DNA of 64,000 bases from Hyphomicrobiales bacterium (GTDB lineage Bacteria > Pseudomonadota > Alphaproteobacteria > Rhizobiales > Aestuariivirgaceae). The position numbers and the translations under genes are program-made. This document shows positions 8,608 through 18,239 of this stretch, one piece after another. The notes under the pieces were generated by a model. The model was not told the origin of the DNA. It saw only the letters and a list, made by a program, of their open reading frames with translations, and ran no database searches. Location of the stretch: the NCBI GenBank assembly GCA_016710435.1, contig JADJVV010000001.1, positions 2,750,501 to 2,814,500 of the forward strand, given 5' to 3'. Each line of letters begins with the position of its first letter. Position 1 is the stretch's first letter.

Positions 8608-9993
8608 ATGGGCAGGCTTGAGCAACCGCTGCGCGCTTCGGCCCGGCGTCTCGCCACCCTCATGGCCGGATTGGTCTTTTTCCTCTCGCTTGCAGGCCAG
8701 TGCGCGCTGGCAGGCGACACCGTTGCCTCCCGTTTCGATCTCACAGGCGACGAAACAACAACGCAATTCTCCGCCGTGCTGAGTGATGACAGCGGCTACA
8801 CGGCCTCAGTCCTTCCCGACCCGTACCGGGTGCTGATCGACATGGCCAACGTCGCCTTCGATCTCCCGCCCGGCGCAGGCCGCAAGCCCAGGGGACTGGT
8901 GAAGGCGATCCGCTACGGCGTGGTCGAGGAGGGGAAATCGCGGATCGTCATCGATACGACAGGGCCCGTGCTGATCACCAGGTCCGTCCTTGTTCCCAAG
9001 TCGGGCAAGAAGCCCGCACGCATCACGATCGAGCTCACGTCGATCTCGAAAGACGTGTTTGACGCAGCTTTCGCCATCGACCGCAGCGCGCCGGAAAGCG
9101 AGACCGCAGAGAGCACGCCCGCCGTCGCAACCGAACAGGCCGCGACTGACGTCGAAGAAGCGGCCGCGACGGAGCAGGGCGACATCGTGGGCTCCGTCAC
9201 GCCAGCCGAAGAAATTGTCGCCGATATCCCCGTCATCAAGCCGACGCTGAAACCGGGGAAGCCTGAGGCAGCACAGGCTGTCTCCACCGAACGTCCCGAT
9301 GGCAAGAAGGTCATCGTCATTGATCCCGGCCACGGTGGAATCGATCCCGGCGCATTGTCACCCGGCAAGACCCTGGAGAAGGACGTCGTCCTTTCCTTTG
9401 CAAAGGACCTCCGCGCGCTGCTCGAAAGCGATGGCCGCCACCATGTCGAACTGACCCGCGAAGACGACCGATTTATCTCATTGAAGGACCGCGTGGCCTT
9501 TGCCCGCAAGCATGGTGCCGACCTCTTCATCGCCATCCACGCCGATACGCTGCGCGGCCAGACTGTGACGGGCACCACGCTTTACACACTGTCCGAAAAA
9601 GCCTCCGACGCGGAATCGGAAGAACTCGCCCAGCGCGAAAACCGCGCCGATGCCATTTCCGGTGTGAACCTCTCGGGACAGAGCGAGGAAGTGGCAGGCA
9701 TCCTCATCGATCTCGCCCAGCGCGACTCGCGCAACAAGGCGTCGCTGTTCTCGCGTCAGGCCCTGGCGCAACTCAAGACCGTGACGAAGATGACCGGCAA
9801 GCCCATCCGCTCCGCCGGCTTCACCGTGCTCAAGTCGCCGGAAATTCCCTCGCTGCTCATCGAACTCGGCTTCCTCTCCAATCCCAAGGATGAAGAGCGC
9901 CTCCGGTCGGCCGCTTGGCGCAAGACCATGGCCAAGGCGCTGGCAAGTGCCATCGACACCCACTTCGCGCCTGCCGTCGCCCAGAATCCCTGA
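8608..9993 (+). CDS. amiC: N-acetylmuramoyl-L-alanine amidase (AMIN + Amidase_3)
   Basis: Periplasmic zinc amidase that removes stem peptides from peptidoglycan during cell separation. 461 aa from the ATG at 8608: N-terminal membrane/signal segment (LMAGLVFFLSLAGQCALAG), AMIN domain (about 40-150), acidic alanine-rich linker, then Amidase_3 from about 230 with VIVIDPGHGG (zinc His), ADLFIAIHADT (zinc His) and PSLLIELGFLSN (catalytic Glu). A GTG six codons earlier at 8590 has a TAGGGG sequence upstream and is an alternative start. It precedes mrcA on the same strand, which suits joint work on the wall. Confidence 0.92.
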   Translation: MGRLEQPLRASARRLATLMAGLVFFLSLAGQCALAGDTVASRFDLTGDETTTQFSAVLSDDSGYTASVLPDPYRVLIDMANVAFDLPPGAGRKPRGLVKAIRYGVVEEGKSRIVIDTTGPVLITRSVLVPKSGKKPARITIELTSISKDVFDAAFAIDRSAPESETAESTPAVATEQAATDVEEAAATEQGDIVGSVTPAEEIVADIPVIKPTLKPGKPEAAQAVSTERPDGKKVIVIDPGHGGIDPGALSPGKTLEKDVVLSFAKDLRALLESDGRHHVELTREDDRFISLKDRVAFARKHGADLFIAIHADTLRGQTVTGTTLYTLSEKASDAESEELAQRENRADAISGVNLSGQSEEVAGILIDLAQRDSRNKASLFSRQALAQLKTVTKMTGKPIRSAGFTVLKSPEIPSLLIELGFLSNPKDEERLRSAAWRKTMAKALASAIDTHFAPAVAQNP

Positions 9994-10123
9994 CAGCCAT
10001 ATGTGATCAGAGGCGCCACCCCACCGCCATAATCCACGCCTAGGCCCATGCTTTATTTGGGGCTTTGGCGAGGGCCGAATTATGCTATTTGCAGCGGCAG
10101 AATTGACGCGGGTGGCGAACTGA

Positions 10124-12670
10124 ATGTTGAAATTTCTGGGCTGGCTCTTTGCTGCGGGCTTCATGATCGTGATCGGCGTCGCCGCGGCCGCCCTCTACAT
10201 CATCATTGACGTCTCGAAAGACCTGCCGGACTACAAGCAACTGGCCGCCTATGAGCCGCCGGTGATGACGCGCATGCATGCCGCCGATGGTTCTCTGCTC
10301 GCCGAATACGCCGAACAGCGCCGCCTCTTCGTTCCCATCGAGAACGTGCCGAAGAAGTTGATCCAGGCTTATCTCGCCGCCGAGGACAAGACGTTCTACA
10401 CCCACTCCGGCCTCGACTATCGCGGCATCTTCGCCGCCGCCGTGCGCTATGTGCAGGTGAAGGTGACGGGCCGTGGCCAGATCGTCGGCGCCTCCACCAT
10501 CACCCAGCAGGTGGCCAAGAACTTCCTGCTCTCCAGCGAGCAGACGATTTCGCGCAAGCTCAAGGAAGCGCTGATCGTGCAGCGCATCGAGTCATCTTTC
10601 AGCAAGGACCAGATTCTCGAACTCTATCTCAACGAAATCTTCCTCGGCATGAACTCCTACGGCATCGCCGCGGCGGCGCTCAACTATTTCGGCAAGTCGC
10701 TGGATGAATTGTCGATCGACGAGATGGCCTATCTCGCGGCACTGCCGAAGGGCCCCAACAACTATCATCCTTTCCGCCACGCCCAGCGCGCCGTCGAGCG
10801 CCGCAATTGGGTGCTGCTGCAGATGTTCGAGAACGGCTATATCACCGAAGCCGAATTGAAGACGGCCCAGGCCAGGCCCCTCAACGTCAATCCGCGTCCC
10901 TTCGGTGCCCAGTTGTTCGCTGCCGAAGGCTTTGCCGAAGAGGTCCGCCGCGATCTCACCGTGATGTACGGCCAGGAGGGCGTGAGCAAGGGCGGCTATT
11001 CGGTACGCACCACGATCGATCCGAAGCTGCAGATCATGGCACGTCAGGCCGTGGCCCGTGGCCTCATCGGCTTCGACCGCAAGCGCGGTTATCGCGGCCC
11101 GGTGAAGAAGGTGGAACTGACGGGCGGCGACTGGGCCCAGACCCTCGCCGATTTCAAGGTGCCGGCAGATGTGGCGCCGTGGCAGATTTCCGTCGTCCTC
11201 GAAGTGGCGGATGACGCTGCAACCATCGGCCTCCAGCCGCCGCGCGGACCCGATGGCAAGATCACCGAGGTGCGCGAGACCGGAACCATCCCACTCAATT
11301 TCATGACGTGGGCGCGCGAGTATGTGGACGGCAGCAAGCTCGGCAAGGAGATCAAGAAGGCCGGGCAGGTGCTCGCACCCGGTGATGTCGTCTACGTCGC
11401 TCCGGCAAGGGAAAAAGGGCAGTGGCACCTCGTCCAGACGCCGGATGTCGAAGCCGCCATGGTGGCCATGGACCCGCATACGGGCCGCGTTCTCGCCATG
11501 GTCGGCGGTTTCTCCTATTCCAGCAGCCAGTTCAACCGCGCCACGCAGGCCATGCGCCAGCCCGGTTCATCCTTCAAGCCGATCGTTTATGCGGCGGCCC
11601 TCGACAACGGCTACACGCCCGCCTCCGTGGTGCTGGACGCGCCGGTGGAATTCCACCTTTCGAACGGCAAGATCTGGCGGCCGAAGAACTACACCGACAA
11701 ATTCTACGGGCCGTCCACGCTGCGCCGTGGCATCGAACAATCGCGCAACGCCATGACGGTGCGCCTCGCCGACGACCTCGGCATGACCAAGATCGCCGAC
11801 CTCGCGCAACGCCTCGGCATCTATGACCAGATGCCCCGCCATCTGGCCAACGCGCTCGGCTCGGCGGAAACGACGCTGCTGCGCATGACCACGGCGTATT
11901 CCATCTTCGCCAATGGCGGCAAGAAGGTGGAAGCAACCCTCATCGACCGCATCCAGGACCGCCGTGGCCGCACCATCTGGCGCCACGACAAGCGCGACTG
12001 CACCGCCTGCGTCCAGGCCGAATATTCGCCCGACATGCCGGAACCCGAACTGCTGGATGTGCGCGAGCAGGTGATGAGCCCCTATACCGCCTACCAGATC
12101 ACCTCGATGCTGGAAGGCGTGGTGGAACGCGGCACCGGACACAAGATGCAGGCGCTGGGCAAGCCGGTGGCCGGCAAGACCGGCACATCCAACGACGAAC
12201 GCGATGCCTGGTTCATCGGCTACACACCCGACCTCGCGGTCGGTGTCTATGTCGGCTACGACAATCCCAAGCCCATGGGCAAGAAGCGCACCGGTGGTGA
12301 ATTGGCCGCGCCCTTCGTGCTCGACTTCATGAAGATGGCGCTGCGCAACAAGCCCGCAGCACCCTTCCGTGTGCCGCGCGCAATCGAACTCATCCCGATC
12401 AACGCCGCCAACGGCCGCCGCTCGATCTTCGGCGAAGACGGTACGATCCTCGAGGCTTTCAAGCCTGGCGACGAGCCCCCACAATCGACGAGCGTCATCG
12501 GTACCACCAAGAAGACCGCCAGTGCGGAAGAGGGCGGGGGCCTTGTGCTCGTGCCGCCCCAGCCCGGCCAGGGTGGTGATCAGGGCGGCGATCCAGGCGT
12601 CTACCAGGGCGGCAGCCAGCCTGCCGCCGGGGGTGGCGGGTTGACGGATGGCGGCGACGGCCTCTATTGA
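10124..12670 (+). CDS. mrcA: penicillin-binding protein 1A
   Basis: Bifunctional peptidoglycan glycosyltransferase/transpeptidase anchored in the inner membrane. 848 aa. One N-terminal transmembrane helix (about 5-28), a GT51 domain with catalytic Glu in AAEDKTFYTHSG (about residue 87) and STITQQVAKN, an OB-like linker, then a transpeptidase domain with SSFK (about 482), SRN and KTGT (about 685). The last 60 residues are Gly/Gln/Pro-rich and probably disordered. It follows amiC by 130 bases and precedes prfB, a conserved alphaproteobacterial order. Confidence 0.97.
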   Translation: MLKFLGWLFAAGFMIVIGVAAAALYIIIDVSKDLPDYKQLAAYEPPVMTRMHAADGSLLAEYAEQRRLFVPIENVPKKLIQAYLAAEDKTFYTHSGLDYRGIFAAAVRYVQVKVTGRGQIVGASTITQQVAKNFLLSSEQTISRKLKEALIVQRIESSFSKDQILELYLNEIFLGMNSYGIAAAALNYFGKSLDELSIDEMAYLAALPKGPNNYHPFRHAQRAVERRNWVLLQMFENGYITEAELKTAQARPLNVNPRPFGAQLFAAEGFAEEVRRDLTVMYGQEGVSKGGYSVRTTIDPKLQIMARQAVARGLIGFDRKRGYRGPVKKVELTGGDWAQTLADFKVPADVAPWQISVVLEVADDAATIGLQPPRGPDGKITEVRETGTIPLNFMTWAREYVDGSKLGKEIKKAGQVLAPGDVVYVAPAREKGQWHLVQTPDVEAAMVAMDPHTGRVLAMVGGFSYSSSQFNRATQAMRQPGSSFKPIVYAAALDNGYTPASVVLDAPVEFHLSNGKIWRPKNYTDKFYGPSTLRRGIEQSRNAMTVRLADDLGMTKIADLAQRLGIYDQMPRHLANALGSAETTLLRMTTAYSIFANGGKKVEATLIDRIQDRRGRTIWRHDKRDCTACVQAEYSPDMPEPELLDVREQVMSPYTAYQITSMLEGVVERGTGHKMQALGKPVAGKTGTSNDERDAWFIGYTPDLAVGVYVGYDNPKPMGKKRTGGELAAPFVLDFMKMALRNKPAAPFRVPRAIELIPINAANGRRSIFGEDGTILEAFKPGDEPPQSTSVIGTTKKTASAEEGGGLVLVPPQPGQGGDQGGDPGVYQGGSQPAAGGGGLTDGGDGLY

Positions 12671-12711
12671 CGCCGCAACACAATTGAAAACCACGGGAAT
12701 CAAGCACCGCC

Positions 12712-13843
12712 ATGCGCGCCGAAACCGCCAAGCTCATCGATGAAATCAAGCAGTCGCTCGCACTGCTGAGGAGGCATCTTTGACTGGGACAAGTCCCAGC
12801 GAGATCTAGCCGAACTGAATGCAAGGGCTGAAGACCCGAAACTCTGGGATGATCCCCAGAAGGCGCAAGACGTCATGCGCCGCCGCCAGGACCTGGAGAC
12901 TCGCATCAACGGCATCCTGAAGGTCGAGCAGGCGATTTCCGACAATTCCGAACTGATCGAGATGGGCGAGGCCGAAGGCGACGCCGGCATCGTGCGGGAT
13001 GCCGAAAAGGCCATTGCGGCGCTGAAGGCCGACATTGCCAAGGTGGAGCTGGATACGCTTCTCTCCGGGGAAGCAGACTCGAACGACAGCTACCTCCAGA
13101 TCAACGCCGGTGCCGGTGGTACCGAAAGTCAGGACTGGGCCTCCATGCTCATGCGCATGTATGTGCGCTGGGCCAACCAGAACAAATACAAGGTCGAGGT
13201 ACTGGACGAGCATCCGGGCGAAGAAGCGGGCATCAAATCCTGCACGCTCCAGATCAAGGGCCACAATGCCTATGGCAAGCTGAAGACGGAGAGCGGCGTG
13301 CACCGCCTCGTGCGCATCTCACCCTATGACTCGAACGCCCGCCGCCACACGTCCTTCTGTTCGGCCTGGGCCTATCCCGTGATCGACGACAACATCGACA
13401 TCGAGATCGTGGAAAGCGATTTGAAGATCGATACCTACCGCGCCTCGGGTGCCGGTGGACAGCACGTGAACACCACCGATTCGGCAGTTCGCATCACCCA
13501 CGTCCCCACGGGCATCATCGTCGCCTGCCAGGCCGAGCGGTCGCAGCACAAGAACCGCGCCACCGCATTGAAGATGCTGAAAGCGCGCCTCTATGAACTG
13601 GAACTGCAGAAGAAGCAGGAAAAGATCGACGCGGCAAATGCCAAAAAGACGGAGATCGGCTGGGGCCACCAGATCCGCTCCTACGTGCTGCAACCCTACC
13701 AGTTGATCAAGGATCTGCGCACCGGGCACACCAGCACCAATCCCTCGGCCGTGCTGGATGGCGATCTGGATGACTTCATCCAGGCGTCGCTGGCCCACCG
13801 TGTCTACGGCGGGGATGCAGCGCCCGTCGAGGACATTGAGTAA
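12712..13843 (+). CDS. prfB: peptide chain release factor 2, with programmed +1 frameshift
   Basis: Releases finished proteins at UAA and UGA codons. The product is encoded as join(12712..12780, 12782..13843), 376 aa, normal for RF2. Frame one gives 23 residues ending in RRHL and a UGA at 12781; skipping one base continues with DWDKSQRDL in the second frame, which joins RF2 without a gap. The catalytic GGQ loop is present (ASGAGGQHVNTT). The stop-codon recognition tripeptide reads SPY (ISPYDSNARRHTSF) where E. coli has SPF. Transcription ends at the hairpin just downstream. Confidence 0.97.
12769..12784 (+). promoter_or_regulatory. prfB programmed +1 frameshift signal
   Basis: Contains an internal Shine-Dalgarno AGGAGG (12769-12774), a 3-base spacer, the slippery CTT codon and TGA followed by C. 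This is the arrangement known from E. coli prfB, where low RF2 lets the ribosome slip at UGA and make more RF2. The stop is therefore autoregulatory and not a mutation. Confidence 0.95.
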
Positions 13844-13849
13844 AAACAA

Positions 13850-13877
13850 AAAGGCCCGCAGTTGCGGGCCTTTCTTT
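13850..13877. terminator. bidirectional intrinsic terminator, prfB / bactofilin
   Basis: Perfect 10-bp stem AAAGGCCCGC / GCGGGCCTTT around an AGTT loop. It is followed by CTTTATT on the plus strand and by TTGTTTTT on the minus strand, so it can end both the prfB transcript and the convergent bactofilin transcript. Confidence 0.9.
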
Positions 13878-13895
13878 ATTCGGCTGCTTCAAGAA

Positions 13896-14423
13896 TCAAT
13901 CGCGCGAATGCACCATGCGCAGGTTCTGAAGGTCGGTCTTGATCGGCTCCAGCGTCAACTCGGACTTGCCCGCTTCCCCCATGGGTTCTGCCATGGGCGC
14001 CGGCATGGGAACGCCATGCGGCGGGAAGGTCTGTGAAGCGGTGGGCGAACCCGCATTGTGGCGGATGGTGCCGTAGACATAGGCGCCGTTCTCGATCGAG
14101 ACGCTGTCCTGGAAAATGTCGCCCTCCACATGGGCTCCGGCGTGGATGTAGACCTTGGACCCCTGGATGGGGCCGATAACGCGTCCGCGTACGTGGATCA
14201 CTTCGCCCGAGAGGTCGCCATGGATGACGCCATGCAGGTCGACGACGCAGACCCGCGCCCGTACCGTTCCCCGGAACGTGCCGTCGATGTGCAATTCGCC
14301 TTCACAATTGATCTGGCCTTCGAGCGCCGTGTCGCGCCCGATATAGGACGGCTCGCTTGCCTCGCTCTGTTGCACCGGCATGCCTGGCGCCTGTGCTCGT
14401 GGTTTGGCCTTCTTGAAGAACAT
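13896..14423 (-). CDS. bactofilin (polymer-forming cytoskeletal protein)
   Basis: Bactofilins self-assemble into nucleotide-free filaments used in cell shape, stalk or pole functions. From the ATG at 14423 (AGGGG about 8 bases upstream) the product has 175 aa: a short basic N-terminus (MFFKKAKPRAQ), then a beta-helix DUF583 core (about 30-135) with repeating short strands such as EGELHIDGTFRGTVRA and VHVRGRVIGPIQGSKV-like turns, and a Pro/Met-rich tail. No M23 peptidase neighbour, which often accompanies bactofilins elsewhere, is present. An upstream in-frame ATG at 14453 adds ten unrelated residues. Confidence 0.9.
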   Translation of the reverse strand: MFFKKAKPRAQAPGMPVQQSEASEPSYIGRDTALEGQINCEGELHIDGTFRGTVRARVCVVDLHGVIHGDLSGEVIHVRGRVIGPIQGSKVYIHAGAHVEGDIFQDSVSIENGAYVYGTIRHNAGSPTASQTFPPHGVPMPAPMAEPMGEAGKSELTLEPIKTDLQNLRMVHSRD

Positions 14424-14774
14424 CGCTAACCCCTGCTTGTGCGTTTGCCACATGAATGGCCCACGCTGTTCGTCCCGTTACAGTCCCGGAAACCGGAGTG
14501 CCCCCTCCGATGCCTGCCGCGATGACGGCAGTACCCAAGACCATAGCCCGTTCGTGTCTGCCTGTCATGGCGGAATTGCGGCGCGGTAAACATGCGACGA
14601 AGGTGTGGAAATGGCAGGCCGGGCAGGGTGTTTCGCGAGGCCACGATTTTGACATGCTTGGCTTGTGAGAAACCCACGTTTGCGGCTGATTTCCCCTGCG
14701 GCCCATACTATCATCCGGCCTGCTCGCCGGGGTTGGGATTCTGGTGTGGGGAGCAGGACGGGAAAGGGCTAGCG
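14424..14774. other. intergenic region between bactofilin and AsmA-like gene
   Basis: About 350 bases between divergent genes with no supported coding sequence. It contains TTGACA (14649-14654) on the plus strand and a TACTAT (about 14707) that could contribute to the promoter of the AsmA-like gene, but they are not correctly spaced to each other. No other structure stands out. Confidence 0.35.
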
Positions 14775-17700
14775 TTGCGCGGCAAAACACTCCGCAGGCT
14801 GACGATCATCACTCTCGTTGTTCTGGCGGTGCTGGTCATTGCCGGGGCGGGAGTGTTTTGGCGTTTGTCGCAGGGCCCCGTGTCGCTGGCATTCCTGCAG
14901 GACCGCATTGAAACCGGCATCAACAAGCAGCTCTCGGGCCTCACCATTTCGCTTGCGGATACGGTGCTGGAACTGGACCAGGAGAGCATGGTGCCCCGGG
15001 TCCGCGCCCGGAACCTTGTCCTCACCGATACTGACGGCACCGTGCTGGCCAGCGCGCCGAAAGCCGGCGTCACGCTCGACGGCACGGGCCTTCTCACGGG
15101 CAAGGTCGCTGTCACGTCACTTGAACTGATCGGTCCCCGGGTCAATGCCCGCCGCAACCTTGATGGCAGCGTGCGGCTCGGCATCGTCGCCACCGCCGCC
15201 GGTGCCGACGAAGTGACCGTGGTCAACGGCAACGACTTCCAGACGGATGGCACCGACGCCCCCGCGCCGAAGTCCTCCGTGGAAGTACAGCCTGAGCCCG
15301 CAACGGGTGGCGCGCATATCCTCGATTTGCTGGGCGCGCGCGGCAACGGCGGTGCGCTGGCCAATCTCGAAGATATCAAGATCACCCGCGCCGAAGTGAG
15401 TTTTTACGACGAAGGCAACGACGCGACGTGGTTCTCGCCCCGCACCGACATGACCTTCCGCCGCACGCCCTACGGCTTCGTCGTTGTATCCAAGGCGGAA
15501 GTGGCCAGCGGCGGCCAGCCGTGGCACGCTGAACTCTCGGCTAGTTTCAAGGCCGAGACCGAGACCTTCGCCATCACGGCAACTGTGGCGGACCTCGTGC
15601 CTGCCAACGTCGCCGATGAAGTTTATGCCCTTTCGCAATTCGCCAAGCTGCGCATGCCGTTCTCAGGGCATTTTGAAGTAGAGATGTCCTCGTCCGGCAG
15701 GCTCAATCGCGCCGACGGCGAACTTTTCGCCGCAGCAGGTGAAATCAACCTGCCGGATTATTTCGCCAAGCCGATCCTCGTGGATGAGGGCTCGCTTCGG
15801 CTGTCCTACAAATACGATGAAGATGTCGTGCGCATTGTCGACTCGTCCATTCTCGTCGGCGGGTCGCGCGCCGAATTGTCTGGCGATCTCATTCCCCGCC
15901 GCACGGGCGGCAAGCTGACGGCGATCGGCATCAACCTGCTGGCCCAGAACGTCAGCGTCGATGCCCAGGGCACGATCAAGGACCCGGTGGCGGTGGACAA
16001 GATCGAGTTCAAGGGCGAGGCCTCCATGGAGGACCAGCGCGTCGACATCACCGATCTTGTCGTGATGGCGGGAAACACCGGTGTTCGCCTGCGCGGCATC
16101 ATCATGGGCGGTGACGATTCGCCCGGCATCCAGGTGGCAGGGCGCCTGCGCGATGTGTCTGCCGAATTGCTGAAGAAACTCTGGCCGCCCGTCATGACGC
16201 CCCGCACGCGCGCCTGGATCAACGAGAACGTGGTCAATGGAAAGATCACCGAAGGCACCTTCCAGGTGAACTTTCCCGTGAACTCGCTGGCCAAGGCTTT
16301 GCGGGAGAGGGTTCTGCCGCCAAACGTTGTTGATGTGTCCTTTACGATGCAGGACGTGACGACACACTACTTCAAGAACCTCCCCGTGATCACGGGCGCG
16401 GCCGGCAGCGCGCAACTGAAGGACAGCAACTTCGTCCTCGACATCACCGCGGGCAAGGCGGCGCTCGACACGGGCGAAACCCTGTCGCTCGCGAAGGGGC
16501 GCTTCGAGGCCAATGATCTCCTCGCCAAGGAAGTGCCGGGCGAGTTCAAGTTCGATGTGCGCGGCCCGCTCGAAAACATGCTGGCCTTCGCCAAGCATCC
16601 CGACCTCAACATCATCACCAAGGATGTGGAAGAAGCCAGGCGCATGAAGGGCGATGGCCGGGCATTGATCGGGCTCTCCCTGCCTCTGATCAAGAACGTG
16701 CCGAAAGACCGCGTGAAGGTCACGACCGAGGTGTCCATCTCGGATGCCAGCATGACGGACGCCATGCCGGGCATCGACATCACCGGTGGCGAATTCAAGA
16801 TTGCCATGAACCCGGAGCAGATCGAGCTTTCCGGTCCGGCAAAGCTGAATGGCATCACCTCCAAGCTGGATTGGCAGAAGCCGCGCGGCAAGGGTTCGCC
16901 CGTCATTGCCGTCGAGACGGTTGTGGATGCCAAGATGCGCGAAAAGCTGGGCATGCATGTCGAGGACTACCTGTCCGGCAGCATTCCAGTGAAGATCAAG
17001 GTGAAGGGAACACCGGAAACCGGGCGCACCATCGAGGTGGCCGCCGATCTCGACGACGTCTCCATGAAGATCGCCGCCGCGCGCTGGAGCAGGCCGAAGA
17101 CCAAGGGCACCAACGCCACCTTTATTCTGGCCGATGGCGAAAACGGGGTGCGCACGGTGGAAAACCTGAAGCTCGACGGCCCTGGCCTCCATGTGCGGGG
17201 CGACCTTGAGGTGAACAAGGGTGGCGGCCTCCGTGCCGCCCGCCTCTCCGAAATCCGACTTGAGGAGGATGACGTCTTCACGGTGAAACTCGTTCCCGGC
17301 GATGAAACCATGAACCTCTCCGTCACCGGACCGAGCTTCGATGCGCGGCCCTACATCAAGAATCTCATCTCTCCGGCAAAGACGGCTGAATCCGCCGCGG
17401 CGGCAGCACCCAAGGGCCAGAACTTCATCGTCGATGCGCAATTCGACAATGTCACCGCGCACAGGGGCGAAGTCATCCGCGACGTGAAGGCGACATTCGT
17501 CACCCAGCGCGGGACCATCACCTCCGCCAACGTGGACGGCACATTCGCCAACGGACTTCCGCTCAACGTGCGCGTGGTTCCCGTCGATGGCGGGCGCGAA
17601 CTGCGCGTCACCAGCAATGACGGTGGATCGACACTCCGCGCCACCAATTTCTACTCCAAGATCGCCGGAGGTGCGTTGAGCTTCTATGCACTGATTTCCA

Positions 17701-18233
17701 ATGCGCCGGGTTCACCGATCCGCAACGGTCAGCTCATCCTGAAGAAATTCGAGGTGCGCAACGAAGCCGCACTGGCCGAGCTTGACCGCCGTGGCAGGCC
17801 GAAGAAGTCGGGTCCGCGTGCCGATGGCGTGACCTTCAAGAAGCTCAGCCTGCCGTTCTCAACGGACGCGCAATTCGTGCGCATGTGCAATGTGACGCTC
17901 GAAGGTGCCGATCTTGGCGGCGTGGCAGAGGGCCTCGTGCGCAAGGCGGATGGCGCAATCGACATCACGGGCACGATGGTTCCGGCGCAGGGCATCAACG
18001 GCTTCCTCGATGATGTTCCACTGTTTGGCCAGATCCTGACGGGCGGGAAAGGCGGCGGCATCTTCGGCGTCACCTTTGCCATGGGCGGCACAATCTCGAA
18101 GCCGCGCACCCAGGTGAACCCGCTGTCGGTCTTTGCCCCCGGCATCATGCGCGAGATGTTCGCCTACAAGGGCACCTGTGCACCGCGCCGCAGCAACATC
18201 AAACCCTCATCAAGGGAAAGCACGAGCAACTGA
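14775..18233 (+). CDS. large AsmA-like / DUF3971 envelope protein
   Basis: About 1152 aa. No ATG fits; the TTG at 14775 has GGAAAGGG 8 bases upstream and is followed directly by a basic stretch and one transmembrane helix (TIITLVVLAVLVIAGAGVFW), so it is the likely start. The rest is long, beta-rich and periplasmic, with the DUF3971/AsmA_2 pattern of YhdP-type proteins, which form hydrophobic-groove bridges implicated in moving phospholipids to the outer membrane. That function is inferred from the family. It converges on tyrS with 6 bases between stops. Confidence 0.82.
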   Translation: MRGKTLRRLTIITLVVLAVLVIAGAGVFWRLSQGPVSLAFLQDRIETGINKQLSGLTISLADTVLELDQESMVPRVRARNLVLTDTDGTVLASAPKAGVTLDGTGLLTGKVAVTSLELIGPRVNARRNLDGSVRLGIVATAAGADEVTVVNGNDFQTDGTDAPAPKSSVEVQPEPATGGAHILDLLGARGNGGALANLEDIKITRAEVSFYDEGNDATWFSPRTDMTFRRTPYGFVVVSKAEVASGGQPWHAELSASFKAETETFAITATVADLVPANVADEVYALSQFAKLRMPFSGHFEVEMSSSGRLNRADGELFAAAGEINLPDYFAKPILVDEGSLRLSYKYDEDVVRIVDSSILVGGSRAELSGDLIPRRTGGKLTAIGINLLAQNVSVDAQGTIKDPVAVDKIEFKGEASMEDQRVDITDLVVMAGNTGVRLRGIIMGGDDSPGIQVAGRLRDVSAELLKKLWPPVMTPRTRAWINENVVNGKITEGTFQVNFPVNSLAKALRERVLPPNVVDVSFTMQDVTTHYFKNLPVITGAAGSAQLKDSNFVLDITAGKAALDTGETLSLAKGRFEANDLLAKEVPGEFKFDVRGPLENMLAFAKHPDLNIITKDVEEARRMKGDGRALIGLSLPLIKNVPKDRVKVTTEVSISDASMTDAMPGIDITGGEFKIAMNPEQIELSGPAKLNGITSKLDWQKPRGKGSPVIAVETVVDAKMREKLGMHVEDYLSGSIPVKIKVKGTPETGRTIEVAADLDDVSMKIAAARWSRPKTKGTNATFILADGENGVRTVENLKLDGPGLHVRGDLEVNKGGGLRAARLSEIRLEEDDVFTVKLVPGDETMNLSVTGPSFDARPYIKNLISPAKTAESAAAAAPKGQNFIVDAQFDNVTAHRGEVIRDVKATFVTQRGTITSANVDGTFANGLPLNVRVVPVDGGRELRVTSNDGGSTLRATNFYSKIAGGALSFYALISNAPGSPIRNGQLILKKFEVRNEAALAELDRRGRPKKSGPRADGVTFKKLSLPFSTDAQFVRMCNVTLEGADLGGVAEGLVRKADGAIDITGTMVPAQGINGFLDDVPLFGQILTGGKGGGIFGVTFAMGGTISKPRTQVNPLSVFAPGIMREMFAYKGTCAPRRSNIKPSSRESTSN

Positions 18234-18239
18234 CGCCGG

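Noticed and set aside
12781..12783. prfB broken by a nonsense mutation
   Set aside because: The stop is the known programmed frameshift with all signals present.
15663..17462. 599-codon open frame on the minus strand opposite the AsmA-like gene
   Set aside because: Shadow frame, a usual effect of high GC; no recognisable family.
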